Shown: piece by piece, positions 56,274 through 64,000 of the stretch | Position numbering within the stretch: position 1 is the stretch's first letter | Layout of the letters: each line of letters starts with the position of its first letter | Origin: Nonomuraea rhodomycinica | GTDB lineage: Bacteria; Actinomycetota; Actinomycetes; Streptosporangiales; Streptosporangiaceae | NCBI RefSeq assembly: GCF_013363995.1 | Contig: NZ_JABWGO010000001.1 | Coordinates: forward strand, 2,179,222 to 2,243,221 | DNA: 64,000 nt | Reading direction: 5' to 3' | The notes under the pieces: model-generated | The model's input: only the letters and a program-made list of their open reading frames with translations | Database searches by the model: none | What the model was told of the DNA's origin: nothing | Program-made: the position numbers and the translations under genes

Positions 56274-57261
56274 CTACGGAACCGGCGGCATCCTCGGCCT
56301 GGGTGTCAGGACGGATGTCAATCCGCCATCCCGTGAGCCTGGCGGCAAGCCGGGCGTTCTGCCCCTCCTTGCCGATGGCCAGCGAAAGCTGGTAGTCAGG
56401 CACGGTCACCCGGGCCACCCGCCCGTCGAGATCGAGGACCTCGACGTGGGAAACACGCGCGGGCGACAGGGCATTCCCGACGAACTCCCCGGGATCTTCC
56501 GACCAGTCGATGATGTCGATCTTCTCGCCGTGCAGCTCGGTCATCACGTTGCGCACCCGTGACCCCATGGGGCCGATGCAGGCGCCCTTGGCGTTGACGC
56601 CGGGCTTGCGCGACCTGACGGCGATCTTGGTGCGGTGCCCGGCCTCGCGGGCGACCGCGGCGATCTCCACGGTGCCGTCGGCGATCTCCGGCACCTCCAG
56701 CGCGAACAGCTTCTTGACCAGGCCCGGATGCGTGCGCGACAGCGTGACCGAGGGGCCCTTGTGGCCCTTCTTCACCTGCACCACGTAGGCGCGGATGCGC
56801 TCGCCGTGCACGTAGTCCTCGCCGGGCACCTGCTCGTTGTGCGGCAGCACGGCCTCGATCTTGCCGAGGTCGACCAGCACCACGCGCGGGTCCTTGCCCT
56901 GCTGGATCACGCCCGAGACCAGCTCGCCCTCGCGGCTGGCGAACTCACCGAAGTTGATCTCGTCCTCGGCGTCGCGCAGCTGCTGCAGGATGACCTGCTT
57001 GGCGGTCGTCGCCGCGATCCGGCTGAAGTTGCCCGGAGTGTCGTCGAACTCGCGGACGACCTCGCCGTCCTCGTCCAGCTCGGCCGCCCAGATCGTGACG
57101 TGCCCGCTCGTGCGGTCGAGCTCGGCGCGCGCCTTGGGCGCCGCGCCCTCCGTGCGGAAGTAGGCGATCAGCAGCGCGTCCTCGATGGCCTTGACGACCA
57201 GGTCGAAGGAGATGTCCTTCTCCCTCTCCAGGCTGCGCAGGACGCTCATGTCGATGTCCAC
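56257..57261 (-). CDS. nusA: Transcription termination/antitermination protein NusA
   Basis: The 334-residue protein has the N-terminal RNA polymerase-binding domain ([18 protein letters not shown]), S1 ([11 protein letters not shown]), and two KH domains ([33 protein letters not shown]). It lacks the extra acidic repeats of proteobacterial NusA, normal for actinobacteria. Confidence 0.97.
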   Translation of the reverse strand: MDIDMSVLRSLEREKDISFDLVVKAIEDALLIAYFRTEGAAPKARAELDRTSGHVTIWAAELDEDGEVVREFDDTPGNFSRIAATTAKQVILQQLRDAEDEINFGEFASREGELVSGVIQQGKDPRVVLVDLGKIEAVLPHNEQVPGEDYVHGERIRAYVVQVKKGHKGPSVTLSRTHPGLVKKLFALEVPEIADGTVEIAAVAREAGHRTKIAVRSRKPGVNAKGACIGPMGSRVRNVMTELHGEKIDIIDWSEDPGEFVGNALSPARVSHVEVLDLDGRVARVTVPDYQLSLAIGKEGQNARLAARLTGWRIDIRPDTQAEDAAGSVDASTR

Positions 57262-57273
57262 GAGGCTCCCCCC

Positions 57274-57792
57274 TTAGCCCTCGTCGCCGTCATCGTCGAC
57301 GTCCGCGTACGCGTCGTCCGCGTCGTCGTCGTCGAACCGGCGGAACTCCACCTGCACCCGTCCGCGGGCCAGGTCCTGATAGTCGAGCCGGCGGGCGGTG
57401 CCGTCGACCACGAGGTCGACGCCGCCGTCGTCGGCGGAGCGCACCCTGCCCTCCACCACGGTCCCGTCCCGCAGCTCCGCCTTCACCAGCCGCTTCGCGG
57501 CGCGCCGCCAGTGGCGCGGCTCGGTCAGCGGGCGGTCGACGCCCGGCGAGGAGACCTCCAGCGTGTAGGCCGACTGCCCCATCACGTCGGTGTCGTCGAG
57601 AGCTTCCGAGACGGCCTGGCTCACGTCGGCGATGTCGTCGAGGCTCACCCCTCCGTCGCGGTCGACGATCACGCGCAGCAGGCGGCGCCTGCCCGCCTGT
57701 GTGACCGTGACGTCCTCCAGGTCGAGGCCCTCCGCGCTGACGACGGGCTCAAGGAGCTTCATCAGGTGGTCGCGGGGTGACGCGCTGCCCAT
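57274..57792 (-). CDS. rimP: Ribosome maturation factor RimP
   Basis: The 172-residue protein has ASPRDHLMKLLEPVVSAEGLDLEDV in motif AEGLDLEDV, VSQAVSEALD and YTLEVSSPGVDRPL. I choose ATG 57792, which has AGGGGAGG 5 nt upstream; an in-frame ATG at 57813 would add 7 residues. The C-terminus is strongly acidic (FDDDDADDAYADVDDDGDE). It starts the nusA operon. Confidence 0.93.
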   Translation of the reverse strand: MGSASPRDHLMKLLEPVVSAEGLDLEDVTVTQAGRRRLLRVIVDRDGGVSLDDIADVSQAVSEALDDTDVMGQSAYTLEVSSPGVDRPLTEPRHWRRAAKRLVKAELRDGTVVEGRVRSADDGGVDLVVDGTARRLDYQDLARGRVQVEFRRFDDDDADDAYADVDDDGDEG

Positions 57793-58398
57793 ATCGACCT
57801 CCCCTATTGTCATGTCTCAGCCGGGCGGACCTCGCCTCTGGCTCTCGTGGCTCTCCGCCGTCTGGCCGCTCAGCCAGCGACGACAGTTGACACCCTATCT
57901 GTAGGAGGGCGTCCAAAGAGCGCCAGTCGGCGTGGACGCACCCTGAGCACGGCCGAGCGTACGAGCCGGGGGCGACGGCTCCGTCACCGGCCCCCGTCAC
58001 GGTGCCGGGAAGGCGCGGCCGGAGCGGCGGCGCGGGGACACGGGGCGACCCGGCACGGAGTCCGCGGGGAGCCGGCGGGGACGGACCGCGGCGTCGCCGA
58101 TGACGGAGCGTGAGCCTCGCCGACGGCGGATCGCGGGTGTCGCCGCTTCCGGATCGCCGGGGTCGCCGACGGCGGATCGCGGGCGTCGCCGCTTCCGGAT
58201 CGTGGGCGGCGCCGGTGGCGTACTGTGCGCGTCGCCGATGGCGGACCGTGGGCCTCGCTTGACGGCGGGCAGGGTCGCGAGCCCGTACGATGCTACGTGC
58301 GTCCGTAGTCCGGAGGGCTACTCGCGTCCCGTCCGCGGCGCGCAGGACCGGCCAGGTCCCGTCCCGCCCGGCGGGCTCCTCACGTCCAGCCGTGGCCC
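57793..58398. other. Divergent region rimP / lipoprotein
   Basis: No gene is supported in this 606-nt gap. It contains the 23-bp array listed below. The rimP promoter should lie near 57800-57900 but is not clear to me. Confidence 0.5.
58091..58274. repeat. 23-bp tandem repeat, eight copies
   Basis: Units of exactly 23 bp start at 58091, 58114, 58137, 58160, 58183, 58206, 58229 and 58252. The shared core is GTCGCCGACGGCGGATCGCGG, alternating with a GTCGCCGCTTCCGGATCG variant, so a 46-bp higher-order duplication is visible. Confidence 0.9.
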
Positions 58399-58437
58399 AT
58401 GGGGCTGCGTACGTCCGCGTCCTGGAGGTTCCTTCCC

Positions 58438-58956
58438 GTGGGCCCTTCCCTCTCCCGGCGAGCCGCGCTGGCGGGCGGAGCGGCCGCGGTGGCGCTCACG
58501 GGGTGCAGCGGCGAGGACGGCGCCGGTCCGGCGCGGCCGGCCGCCGAGCCGCCGGAGCTGGTGCTCGCGCGGGAGCTGATCGCCGACAAGGAACGCGTCA
58601 TCGGCCTGTACGCCGTGCTGATCGGCAAGGGGGCCGGCGCCCTGGCGCCCTTCCGCGACCGGCACCAGGCCCACCTGGCCGAGCTGCGCCGCCGCTTCCC
58701 CGCCGCGGCCTCCCCCGCGCCCGGCACCGGCACCACGCCGTCCTCGGGCGCCCCGTCCTCCGCCGCCTCGTCACCGGGCGCTCCCACGGCCGGGGCGGCC
58801 AAGGTGTCGCTGTCGTCGCTGCGCGAGATGGAACGCAAGGCGGCCGCCCAGCGCGTCCGCCGGCTGTCGGGGATCGCGCCCTCGATGGCGCAGCTCGTCG
58901 CCAGCATCGGCGCCTGCGAGGCGGCCCACGCCCTGGCCCTGCCGAGGTCCCTGTGA
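58438..58956 (+). CDS. Tat-type lipoprotein with ferritin-like helical domain
   Basis: The protein starts at GTG 58438 or ATG 58399 (13 residues longer). It has the signal SLSRRAALAGGAAAVALTGCSG with twin Arg and a lipobox LTGC. The mature part is helical (LVLARELIADKERVIGLYAVLI, FRDRHQAHLAELRRRFP, a Ser/Pro/Gly linker, then EMERKAAAQRVRRLSGIAP, ACEAAHALAL). It resembles the four-helix DUF4439 protein that follows (59380), including HxxHL and a C-terminal E-x-x-HA-x-AL. Function unknown. Confidence 0.72.
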   Translation: MGPSLSRRAALAGGAAAVALTGCSGEDGAGPARPAAEPPELVLARELIADKERVIGLYAVLIGKGAGALAPFRDRHQAHLAELRRRFPAAASPAPGTGTTPSSGAPSSAASSPGAPTAGAAKVSLSSLREMERKAAAQRVRRLSGIAPSMAQLVASIGACEAAHALALPRSL

Positions 58957-59019
58957 GCCGCGCCGCCGACGTGCGCGTACGGCCTTCCGGCATGGGCGAC
59001 GCGAGGCGCCCTGCGCCGG

Positions 59020-59283
59020 TCGGTGGGAGCCTCCCCCGGGCCCTCGGTGGGAGCGGCCCGCCGGCCGTCGCGCCGAGGCACCCCGCGACCGTCGGCGTGA
59101 GCCGCCCGGTGGCCGTCGGCGTGAGCCTCCCCCGGGCTGTCGGCGTGAGCCGCCCGGTGGCCGTCGGCCTGGGGCGCCCAGCGGCCGTCGAGCTGGGTTG
59201 GCCTGTGGCCGTCGGCCTGGGGCGCTCTGTGGCCGTCGGCGCGAGGCGCGCGGCCGGCATCCCCTTGAGCCGCCGCGCCGACG
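59020..59283. repeat. 24-bp tandem repeat, about eleven copies
   Basis: Units of 24 bp run from 59020, for example TCGGCGTGAGCCGCCCGGTG + GCCG at 59092 and identically at 59140. Others vary at up to ten positions. It fills most of the 423-nt gap between the two ferritin-like genes (58957-59379). No other feature was seen there. Confidence 0.9.
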
Positions 59284-59379
59284 TCGGCGCGGGACGCGCT
59301 GCCGGGTCCGCGGAGGACGCCCTGGGGACGTCCCTGGCGGACGCCCTCGTCGAGGCGTCTGTGAGAGGAGGAGGTCGTC

Positions 59380-59859
59380 GTGAGCGGTGACGTCGAGAGG
59401 CTCGGCAAGGCGCTGGCCGCCGAGCACGCCGCCGTCTTCGCGTACGGGCTGATCGGCGCGCGCACCAGCGGGACGCTGCGGACCAAGGCCGCGCGGGCGT
59501 TCGACGCGCACCGCGCCCGCCGCGACCAGCTGCGCACGCTCATCACCGCCCGCGGCGGGCGGCCCGCCGAGGCGGAGGCGTCCTACTCCCTCCCCCTCGT
59601 CCCGTCCACACCGGCCGACGCCGTGCGCCTGGCGGTGCAGATCGAGACCGGCATGACGGCCGCCTACCTGGAGCTGGTCGCCGCCGATGACGCGGCGCTG
59701 CGCAAGTACGCGGCGCTGGCCATGCAGGAGGCGGTGGCCCGCTCGTACGCGTTGCGCCCCGCCGTCGGGACGGCCTTCCCCGGCATGCCGGGCGCCGCGT
59801 CCCCCGCGCCCTCGCCCGCATCCCCGCCCGCGTCGCCGTCCACGCCCACGGGCGGTTAG
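59380..59859 (+). CDS. DUF4439 ferritin-like domain protein
   Basis: The 159-residue protein has the DUF4439 pattern: LGKALAAEHAAVFAYGLIGART, FDAHRARRDQLRTLI, AVRLAVQIETGMTAAYLELVA and AMQEAVARSYAL. The four-helix fold has few metal-ligand residues, so iron binding is not certain. A Pro/Ala/Ser-rich tail follows. GAGGAGG 6 nt before GTG 59380 is a strong ribosome-binding site. Confidence 0.85.
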   Translation: MSGDVERLGKALAAEHAAVFAYGLIGARTSGTLRTKAARAFDAHRARRDQLRTLITARGGRPAEAEASYSLPLVPSTPADAVRLAVQIETGMTAAYLELVAADDAALRKYAALAMQEAVARSYALRPAVGTAFPGMPGAASPAPSPASPPASPSTPTGG

Positions 59860-60300
59860 GTGTCTGCACCGCGAGTGCGGCCCAGGAGGGGGCGGCTCGG
59901 GGTGTCCCCGCCGAGCCCGGCGTCTCGTCTCATCGCGGCCGAACGCCCGGTGCCGCCGGCCTCGTCCCTCTGAAGTCGCCTGGCCTTGCACTGCCGTCGC
60001 CCCTCGGAGCGTCTTCGCGCCCGATCCGCATCCGATCCGTGCGATAACGGGCCCCGGAGCCGCGGCGGGCTCCGGCGCCGTGATCGGGCGGTCCTGAACG
60101 AGGCGCCGGAGAGCCTGTGACGGCCCGTACGGCGGCGCCGAGGCCCGGATGCGTCTCGGGGTCCGGGAGGGTCGCACGGCGCCCCTGAACGCCCGTAGGA
60201 GCGCGGGACGCCTCGCCCTGCACGGCCGCCGCGGGCCCGGGTGGCCCACCCGGCTCCGTGGAGGGCCGGGTGAGCCGTGGACGGCCGCGCGAGCGGTGCG
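59860..60300. other. Spacer between converging DUF4439 and proS genes
   Basis: This 441-nt gap has no supported gene. A terminator for proS lies near its end. The rest shows no repeat with a clear period. Confidence 0.5.
60247..60272. terminator. Terminator downstream of proS
   Basis: CACCCGGC/GCCGGGTG with a 10-nt loop lies 28 nt after the proS stop. Confidence 0.7.
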
Positions 60301-62046
60301 TCAGGCGCGGCAGGCCGCGGTGATGCGGTCGGCGGCCTCGGCGAGCGGGATCTCGGCCTTCTCGCCCGAGACGCGGTCGCGCAGCTCCACCACGCCCTGG
60401 GTGAGCCCGCGGCCCACCACGACGATGGTCGGCATGCCCAGCAGCTCCGCGTCCTTGAACTTGACACCGGGCGACACCCCGGCCCGGTCGTCCACGAGGA
60501 CGCGCAGGCCGCGGGACTCCAGCTCGGCGGCCAGCTCCAGGGCGGCCTCGATCTGGTTCTCCTTGCCCGTGCCGACGATGTGCACGTCGGCGGGCGCGAC
60601 CTCGCGCGGCCACACCAGGCCCAGCTCGTCGTGGAGCTGCTCGGCCAGGACGGCGACCGCGCGGGAGACGCCGATGCCGTAGGAGCCCATGGTGATGCGG
60701 ATGGGCTTGCCGTCGGGGCCGAGCGCGTCGAGGCCGGCGGCGTCGGCGTACTTGCGGCCGAGCTGGAAGATGTGGCCGATCTCGATGCCGCGGTCGATGG
60801 ACAGCGCGGAGCCGCACCGGGGGCAGGCGTCGCCGGCGCGCACCTCGGCGGCCTCGATGGTGCCGTCGGGCACGAAGTCGCGGCCCGCCACGACGTGGGC
60901 GGCGTGCCGGCCCGGCTCGTTGGCGCCGGTGACCCAGGAGCTGCCGGTGACGACGCGCGGGTCGACGAGGTAACGGATGCCGAGGTCGCGCAGGACCTGC
61001 GGGCCGATGTAGCCGCGGACGAGGCCGGGGTGCCTGGTGAAGTCCTCGGCCTCGAAGATGGCCGGCTCGCCGGGGGCGAGCGACGCCTCCAGGCGCTTGA
61101 AGTCGACCTCGCGGTCGCCGGGCACGCCGATGACGAGCGTCTCGACCTTGTCGGAGCCGGGGGTGGTCACCTTGACGACGACGTTCTTGAGCGTGTCGGC
61201 GGCGGTGATCGACAGGCCGTGGTGCTCGTTGACGTACGAGACGAGGCTGTCGATGGTCGGGGTGTCGGGGGTGTCGAGGACCCGCAGCGGCTCGTTGTCC
61301 TCGACCGGGCGGGCGGCGGGCGCCGTGGTGGTGACGGCCTCGGCGTTGGCGGCGTAGCCGCAGGAGTGGCAGGCGACGAAGGTGTCCTCGCCGGTGGGGG
61401 TGGGGGCCAGGAACTCCTCGGAGGCCGAGCCGCCCATCGCGCCCGACGTGGCGAACACGATCTTGTAGGTGATGCCGAGCCGGTCGAAGGTCCGGATGTA
61501 GGTCTCGCGGTGCTGCTCGTAGGAGTGCTTGAGACCGTCGTCGTCGAGGTCGAAGGAGTACGAGTCCTTCATGAGGAACTCGCGGCCGCGCAGGATGCCG
61601 GCGCGGGGACGGGCCTCGTCGCGGTACTTGGTCTGGATCTGGTACAGCGTGACCGGGTAGTCCTTGTAGGAGCTGTACTCGCCCTTCACCATGTCGGTGA
61701 AGAGCTCCTCGTGGGTGGGGCCCAGGAGGTAGTCGGCGCCCTTGCGGTCCTGCAGCCGGAACAGCAGGTCGCCGTACTCGGTCCAGCGGCCGGTGGACTC
61801 GTAGTACTCGCGGGGCAGCAGCGCGGGGAACAGCACCTCCTGGCCGCCCATCCGGTTCATCTCCTCGCGGACGATCCGGGCGACGTTCTCCAGGACCATC
61901 TTGCCGAGGGGCAGCCACGAGTAGATGCCGGGCGCCACGCGGCGGACGTAGCCGGCGCGGACGAGGAGCTTGTGGCTCGGCACTTCCGCGTCTGCCGGGT
62001 CGTCCCGCAGGGTGCGAAGAAACAACGACGACATGCGCAGCGACAC
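60301..62046 (-). CDS. proS: Prolyl-tRNA synthetase (bacterial type with editing domain)
   Basis: The 581-residue protein has class II motif 1 ([12 protein letters not shown] then VLFPALLP), motif 2 ([14 protein letters not shown]), motif 3 ([17 protein letters not shown]), the INS editing domain between (about 225-400, with LKNVVVKV and [11 protein letters not shown]) and a C-terminal anticodon-binding domain. It charges tRNA-Pro and edits Ala. The start could be M1 or M5. Confidence 0.97.
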   Translation of the reverse strand: MSLRMSSLFLRTLRDDPADAEVPSHKLLVRAGYVRRVAPGIYSWLPLGKMVLENVARIVREEMNRMGGQEVLFPALLPREYYESTGRWTEYGDLLFRLQDRKGADYLLGPTHEELFTDMVKGEYSSYKDYPVTLYQIQTKYRDEARPRAGILRGREFLMKDSYSFDLDDDGLKHSYEQHRETYIRTFDRLGITYKIVFATSGAMGGSASEEFLAPTPTGEDTFVACHSCGYAANAEAVTTTAPAARPVEDNEPLRVLDTPDTPTIDSLVSYVNEHHGLSITAADTLKNVVVKVTTPGSDKVETLVIGVPGDREVDFKRLEASLAPGEPAIFEAEDFTRHPGLVRGYIGPQVLRDLGIRYLVDPRVVTGSSWVTGANEPGRHAAHVVAGRDFVPDGTIEAAEVRAGDACPRCGSALSIDRGIEIGHIFQLGRKYADAAGLDALGPDGKPIRITMGSYGIGVSRAVAVLAEQLHDELGLVWPREVAPADVHIVGTGKENQIEAALELAAELESRGLRVLVDDRAGVSPGVKFKDAELLGMPTIVVVGRGLTQGVVELRDRVSGEKAEIPLAEAADRITAACRA

Positions 62047-62137
62047 GGCTACTCCTTGCTCGGGCCGGAAGTGGAGGATTACAGGCTATCGACTCGGAGG
62101 AGGGGGTCGCTCGGCATATTCCCGCTCGTCGGCGCTT

Positions 62138-62818
62138 TCAGGGTCCGATCCAGGGACCGTCCCACAGCGTGTCGGCGAGGGAGAGGGCGGCCAGGCCCGC
62201 GAGCACCGCCGAGACGGCGAGCGCGCGCAGCCGCCCGGCGAGGGTCCGGCGCAGCCCGAGCACCAGCCCGATGGTCAGGCCGCCCACCACGAGGGCGGTG
62301 ACCGGCCAGAACGACTGCTCCGTGGCGATGAAGCCGGGGGTGGAGCGGTCGATCACGTCGGCGAGCAGCGCCGCGCCGACGGCGCCGGCCGCGAGGTCGC
62401 CCCAGTGGTCCCGCCTGCGCGCGACGTAGCTGAGCAGGCCGAGGCCGACCAGCATGAACAGGATCCAGTTGAGCCCGGCCAGGCTGCCGCCGACGACGTC
62501 GAAGGTGAAGTCGCGGCCGTGCACCGCGCTCGCCCCCATGGCCGCGACCAGCGTGGACACGGCGGCGAGGAACGTGCTCAGCGCCGCCCAGCCGAATCCC
62601 TGCGCGGTCACGCCCAGCGCGATGGCCAGGGCCAGGTAGGCGTAGGGGTCGTAGAGGCGCACGCACCAGGCCGGTCCGCTGCCGGCCACGAACATGCCGA
62701 TGATGCCGACGACCAGTCCCCCGATGAAGGCCGCCAGCACGTGCCGCTCGATGCCGCGCTGACGCCGGTCGTACTCGGCGAACTCCGCGTACTCGATCGT
62801 CGGTTTCTTCATGTCCAT
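62138..62818 (-). CDS. Uncharacterised multi-pass membrane protein
   Basis: This 226-residue protein has a charged N-terminus (MKKPTIEYAEFAEYDRRQR) and six or seven hydrophobic segments (about 27-47, 58-78, 80-100, 112-133, 146-163, 176-196, 203-220). I do not recognise a family with a known function. It lies between proS and the acyl-CoA dehydrogenase and has its own promoter region. Confidence 0.7.
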   Translation of the reverse strand: MDMKKPTIEYAEFAEYDRRQRGIERHVLAAFIGGLVVGIIGMFVAGSGPAWCVRLYDPYAYLALAIALGVTAQGFGWAALSTFLAAVSTLVAAMGASAVHGRDFTFDVVGGSLAGLNWILFMLVGLGLLSYVARRRDHWGDLAAGAVGAALLADVIDRSTPGFIATEQSFWPVTALVVGGLTIGLVLGLRRTLAGRLRALAVSAVLAGLAALSLADTLWDGPWIGP

Positions 62819-62914
62819 CCCCGCTCATTCCTCCCCGGCACCTTCGGGATGGATGACCACAATCCGGTGATGCGGATGTACAAAAAGCGCAAAGCTTCCC
62901 AAGCGCGGACATAT

Positions 62915-62935
62915 CAAGCAATCGCTTGGTAGGCT
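62915..62935 (+). promoter_or_regulatory. Operator and -10 of the acyl-CoA dehydrogenase gene
   Basis: CAAGCAATCGCTTG (62915-62928) is a 14-bp palindrome with one mismatch, of the type bound by TetR-family regulators of fatty-acid or steroid catabolism. It directly precedes TAGGCT (62930-62935), which is 7 nt from GTG 62943. Confidence 0.6.
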
Positions 62936-62942
62936 CTCCGGC

Positions 62943-63941
62943 GTGACGGTCACCGACGAGCTCCGCGACGTGGTCCGCTCCTACCTGGCCGACCGGCCCG
63001 GCGCCTCCTGGGGGACGTTCGCCCGGGAGCTGGGCGTCGCGGGGCTCGCCGTCCCGGAGGAGTACGGCGGGGCCGGGTGCGGCCCGGCCGAGGTGGCGGC
63101 GGTGGCCGAGGAGCTGGGCAGGGCGCTGTCGCCGCATCCGTTCCTGCAGAGCGCGGTGCTGGCCGTCGAGGCGGTCAAGGCCGGCGGCGACGCCGCGGCG
63201 ATGGCCCGGCTGCTGCCCGTCCTGGCGGGCGGGCGCAGCGCGACCGTGGCGCTGCCCGGCGACGGCGACCTGGTCCTGGAGGACGGGCTGCTGTCGGGCG
63301 TCGTGCCGTACGCGCCGGCGGGCGACCTGGTGCTCGTGTACGCCGCCGGGCTGCTGGTGGAGGCGGAGCCGACACGGCGCGCGCCGCACCGCACCCTGGA
63401 CGAGAGCCGGCCACTGGAGGAGCTGACCTTCGAACGCGTCCCGGTACGGCCGGCCGGCGACGGCGCGGGCTGGACCCGGGTGCGCGACCTCGGCGTCGCG
63501 GCCCTGGCGGCCGAGCAGACGGGCGGGGCGGCGCGCTGCCTGGAGATGGCCACGGCCCACGCCAGGGCGCGCCACCAGTTCGGCCGGCCGATCGGCTCCT
63601 TCCAGGCCGTCAAGCACAAGCTCGCCGACCTGCTGCTGCTGGTGGAGTCGGCCCGGTCGGCGGCTCTCGGCGCGGCCGAGGCCGGGGCGGCCGGCCTCAA
63701 CGCGGCGGACCTGGACGGGGCGGACCTGGAGGAGGCGGCCGCGATCGCCGGCTCGTACTGCTCGGAGGCGTACCTGACGGCCGCCGGCGAGAACATCCAG
63801 CTCCACGGCGGCATCGGCGTCACGTGGGAGCACCCCGCGCACCGCTACTTCAAGCGCGCCACGTCGGACGCGCAGCTCTTCGGGCCCCCGCAGGCGCATC
63901 GCGCGCGCCTGGCCGCGCGCGTGCTCGGTCAGCGCGCCTGA
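62943..63941 (+). CDS. Acyl-CoA dehydrogenase family protein
   Basis: The 332-residue protein has the N-terminal helical region (VPEEYGGAGCGPAEVAAVAEELG), a short middle domain and the C-terminal domain with ARHQFGRPIGSFQAVKHKLAD and QLHGGIGVTWEHPAHRYFKR. The usual catalytic Glu in the C-terminal part is not evident in the ENIQLHGGIG region, and the protein is shorter than standard (about 380), as in the alpha/beta heteromeric ChsE- or FadE-type partners. It may need a second subunit. A leaderless GTG start is likely. Confidence 0.88.
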   Translation: MTVTDELRDVVRSYLADRPGASWGTFARELGVAGLAVPEEYGGAGCGPAEVAAVAEELGRALSPHPFLQSAVLAVEAVKAGGDAAAMARLLPVLAGGRSATVALPGDGDLVLEDGLLSGVVPYAPAGDLVLVYAAGLLVEAEPTRRAPHRTLDESRPLEELTFERVPVRPAGDGAGWTRVRDLGVAALAAEQTGGAARCLEMATAHARARHQFGRPIGSFQAVKHKLADLLLLVESARSAALGAAEAGAAGLNAADLDGADLEEAAAIAGSYCSEAYLTAAGENIQLHGGIGVTWEHPAHRYFKRATSDAQLFGPPQAHRARLAARVLGQRA

Positions 63942-63953
63942 GCGGCCCGGACC

Positions 63954-64000
63954 TCAGCCGCCGAGGAGCTCCTCCCACGGGTGGCGGGCGTTGGTGCGGC
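63954..64000 (-). CDS. 3' end of a minus-strand gene cut by the right edge
   Basis: Reading from the right edge, the minus strand encodes RTNARHPWEELLGG and ends at TGA 63956-63954, 13 nt after the acyl-CoA dehydrogenase stop. The codon pattern is gene-like. Too short to assign. Confidence 0.45.
   Translation of the reverse strand, partial: RTNARHPWEELLGG

Overview
This is a high-GC actinobacterial chromosome segment. Codon third positions are strongly G/C-biased, GTG starts are common and several transcripts look leaderless. The gene order rimP-nusA-ylxR-infB-ylxP-rbfA-DHH phosphoesterase-truB-ribF-rpsO-pnp-M16 peptidase-dapB is the standard actinobacterial block. Family content (double-winged-helix GntR proteins, CGNR zinc finger, menA, DUF4439, many regulators) suggests a Streptosporangiales-type organism such as Nonomuraea; the genus is inference. 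I saw no rRNA, tRNA, CRISPR array, transposase or prophage gene.

Layout: 1-10 kb is a carbohydrate-acid and sugar region. It has an IclR regulator (cut by the left edge), 5-dehydro-4-deoxyglucarate dehydratase, a GH42 beta-galactosidase behind two LacI-type operators, a GH1 beta-glucosidase, an SDR/TetR divergent pair with paired operators, and ketoglutarate-semialdehyde dehydrogenase divergent from glucarate dehydratase. Together the acid-sugar enzymes convert D-glucarate to 2-oxoglutarate. 10.5-17 kb holds an uncharacterised TIM-barrel-like protein, then a two-component system divergent from an ABC exporter with two related permeases. 17.9-24 kb has a serine hydrolase with an N-terminal repeat domain, a PucR regulator, an Old Yellow Enzyme, a DUF1989 protein and a GNAT. 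24-29 kb has RNase J, dapA, a GntR/UTRA regulator and radC. 29-39 kb is rich in regulators: a Cys-rich small protein divergent from two adjacent double-GntR proteins, the second fused to a GNAT acetyltransferase; an ASCH protein; a diiron protein; an EamA transporter and MocR regulator with overlapping start codons; a CGNR protein; a GNAT; menA; an MFS exporter coupled to a quinone oxidoreductase. 39.8-41.7 kb has a membrane-anchored serine hydrolase and a GNAT. 41.8-57.8 kb, all on the minus strand except one methyltransferase, is the translation and RNA housekeeping block. 58-64 kb has two ferritin-like DUF4439-type proteins, proS, a membrane protein and an acyl-CoA dehydrogenase.

The most unusual property is a large number of unrelated short tandem repeat arrays, with unit lengths of about 9 to 41 bp, placed at gene borders or inside low-complexity protein segments. 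Noncoding arrays have periods such as 13, 17, 19, 23, 25, 28 and 41 bp. Arrays inside reading frames have periods of 15, 21, 24, 27 and 30 bp, always multiples of three. In two places (kinase gene end, truB end) the repeat unit contains the gene's own stop codon. They are not CRISPR arrays and share no common sequence, which points to local slippage or duplication shaped by selection on frame.

A second theme is compact regulation. At least eight genes, mostly regulators, have a -10-like hexamer 6-7 nt before the start codon, and several divergent pairs carry paired palindromic operators.
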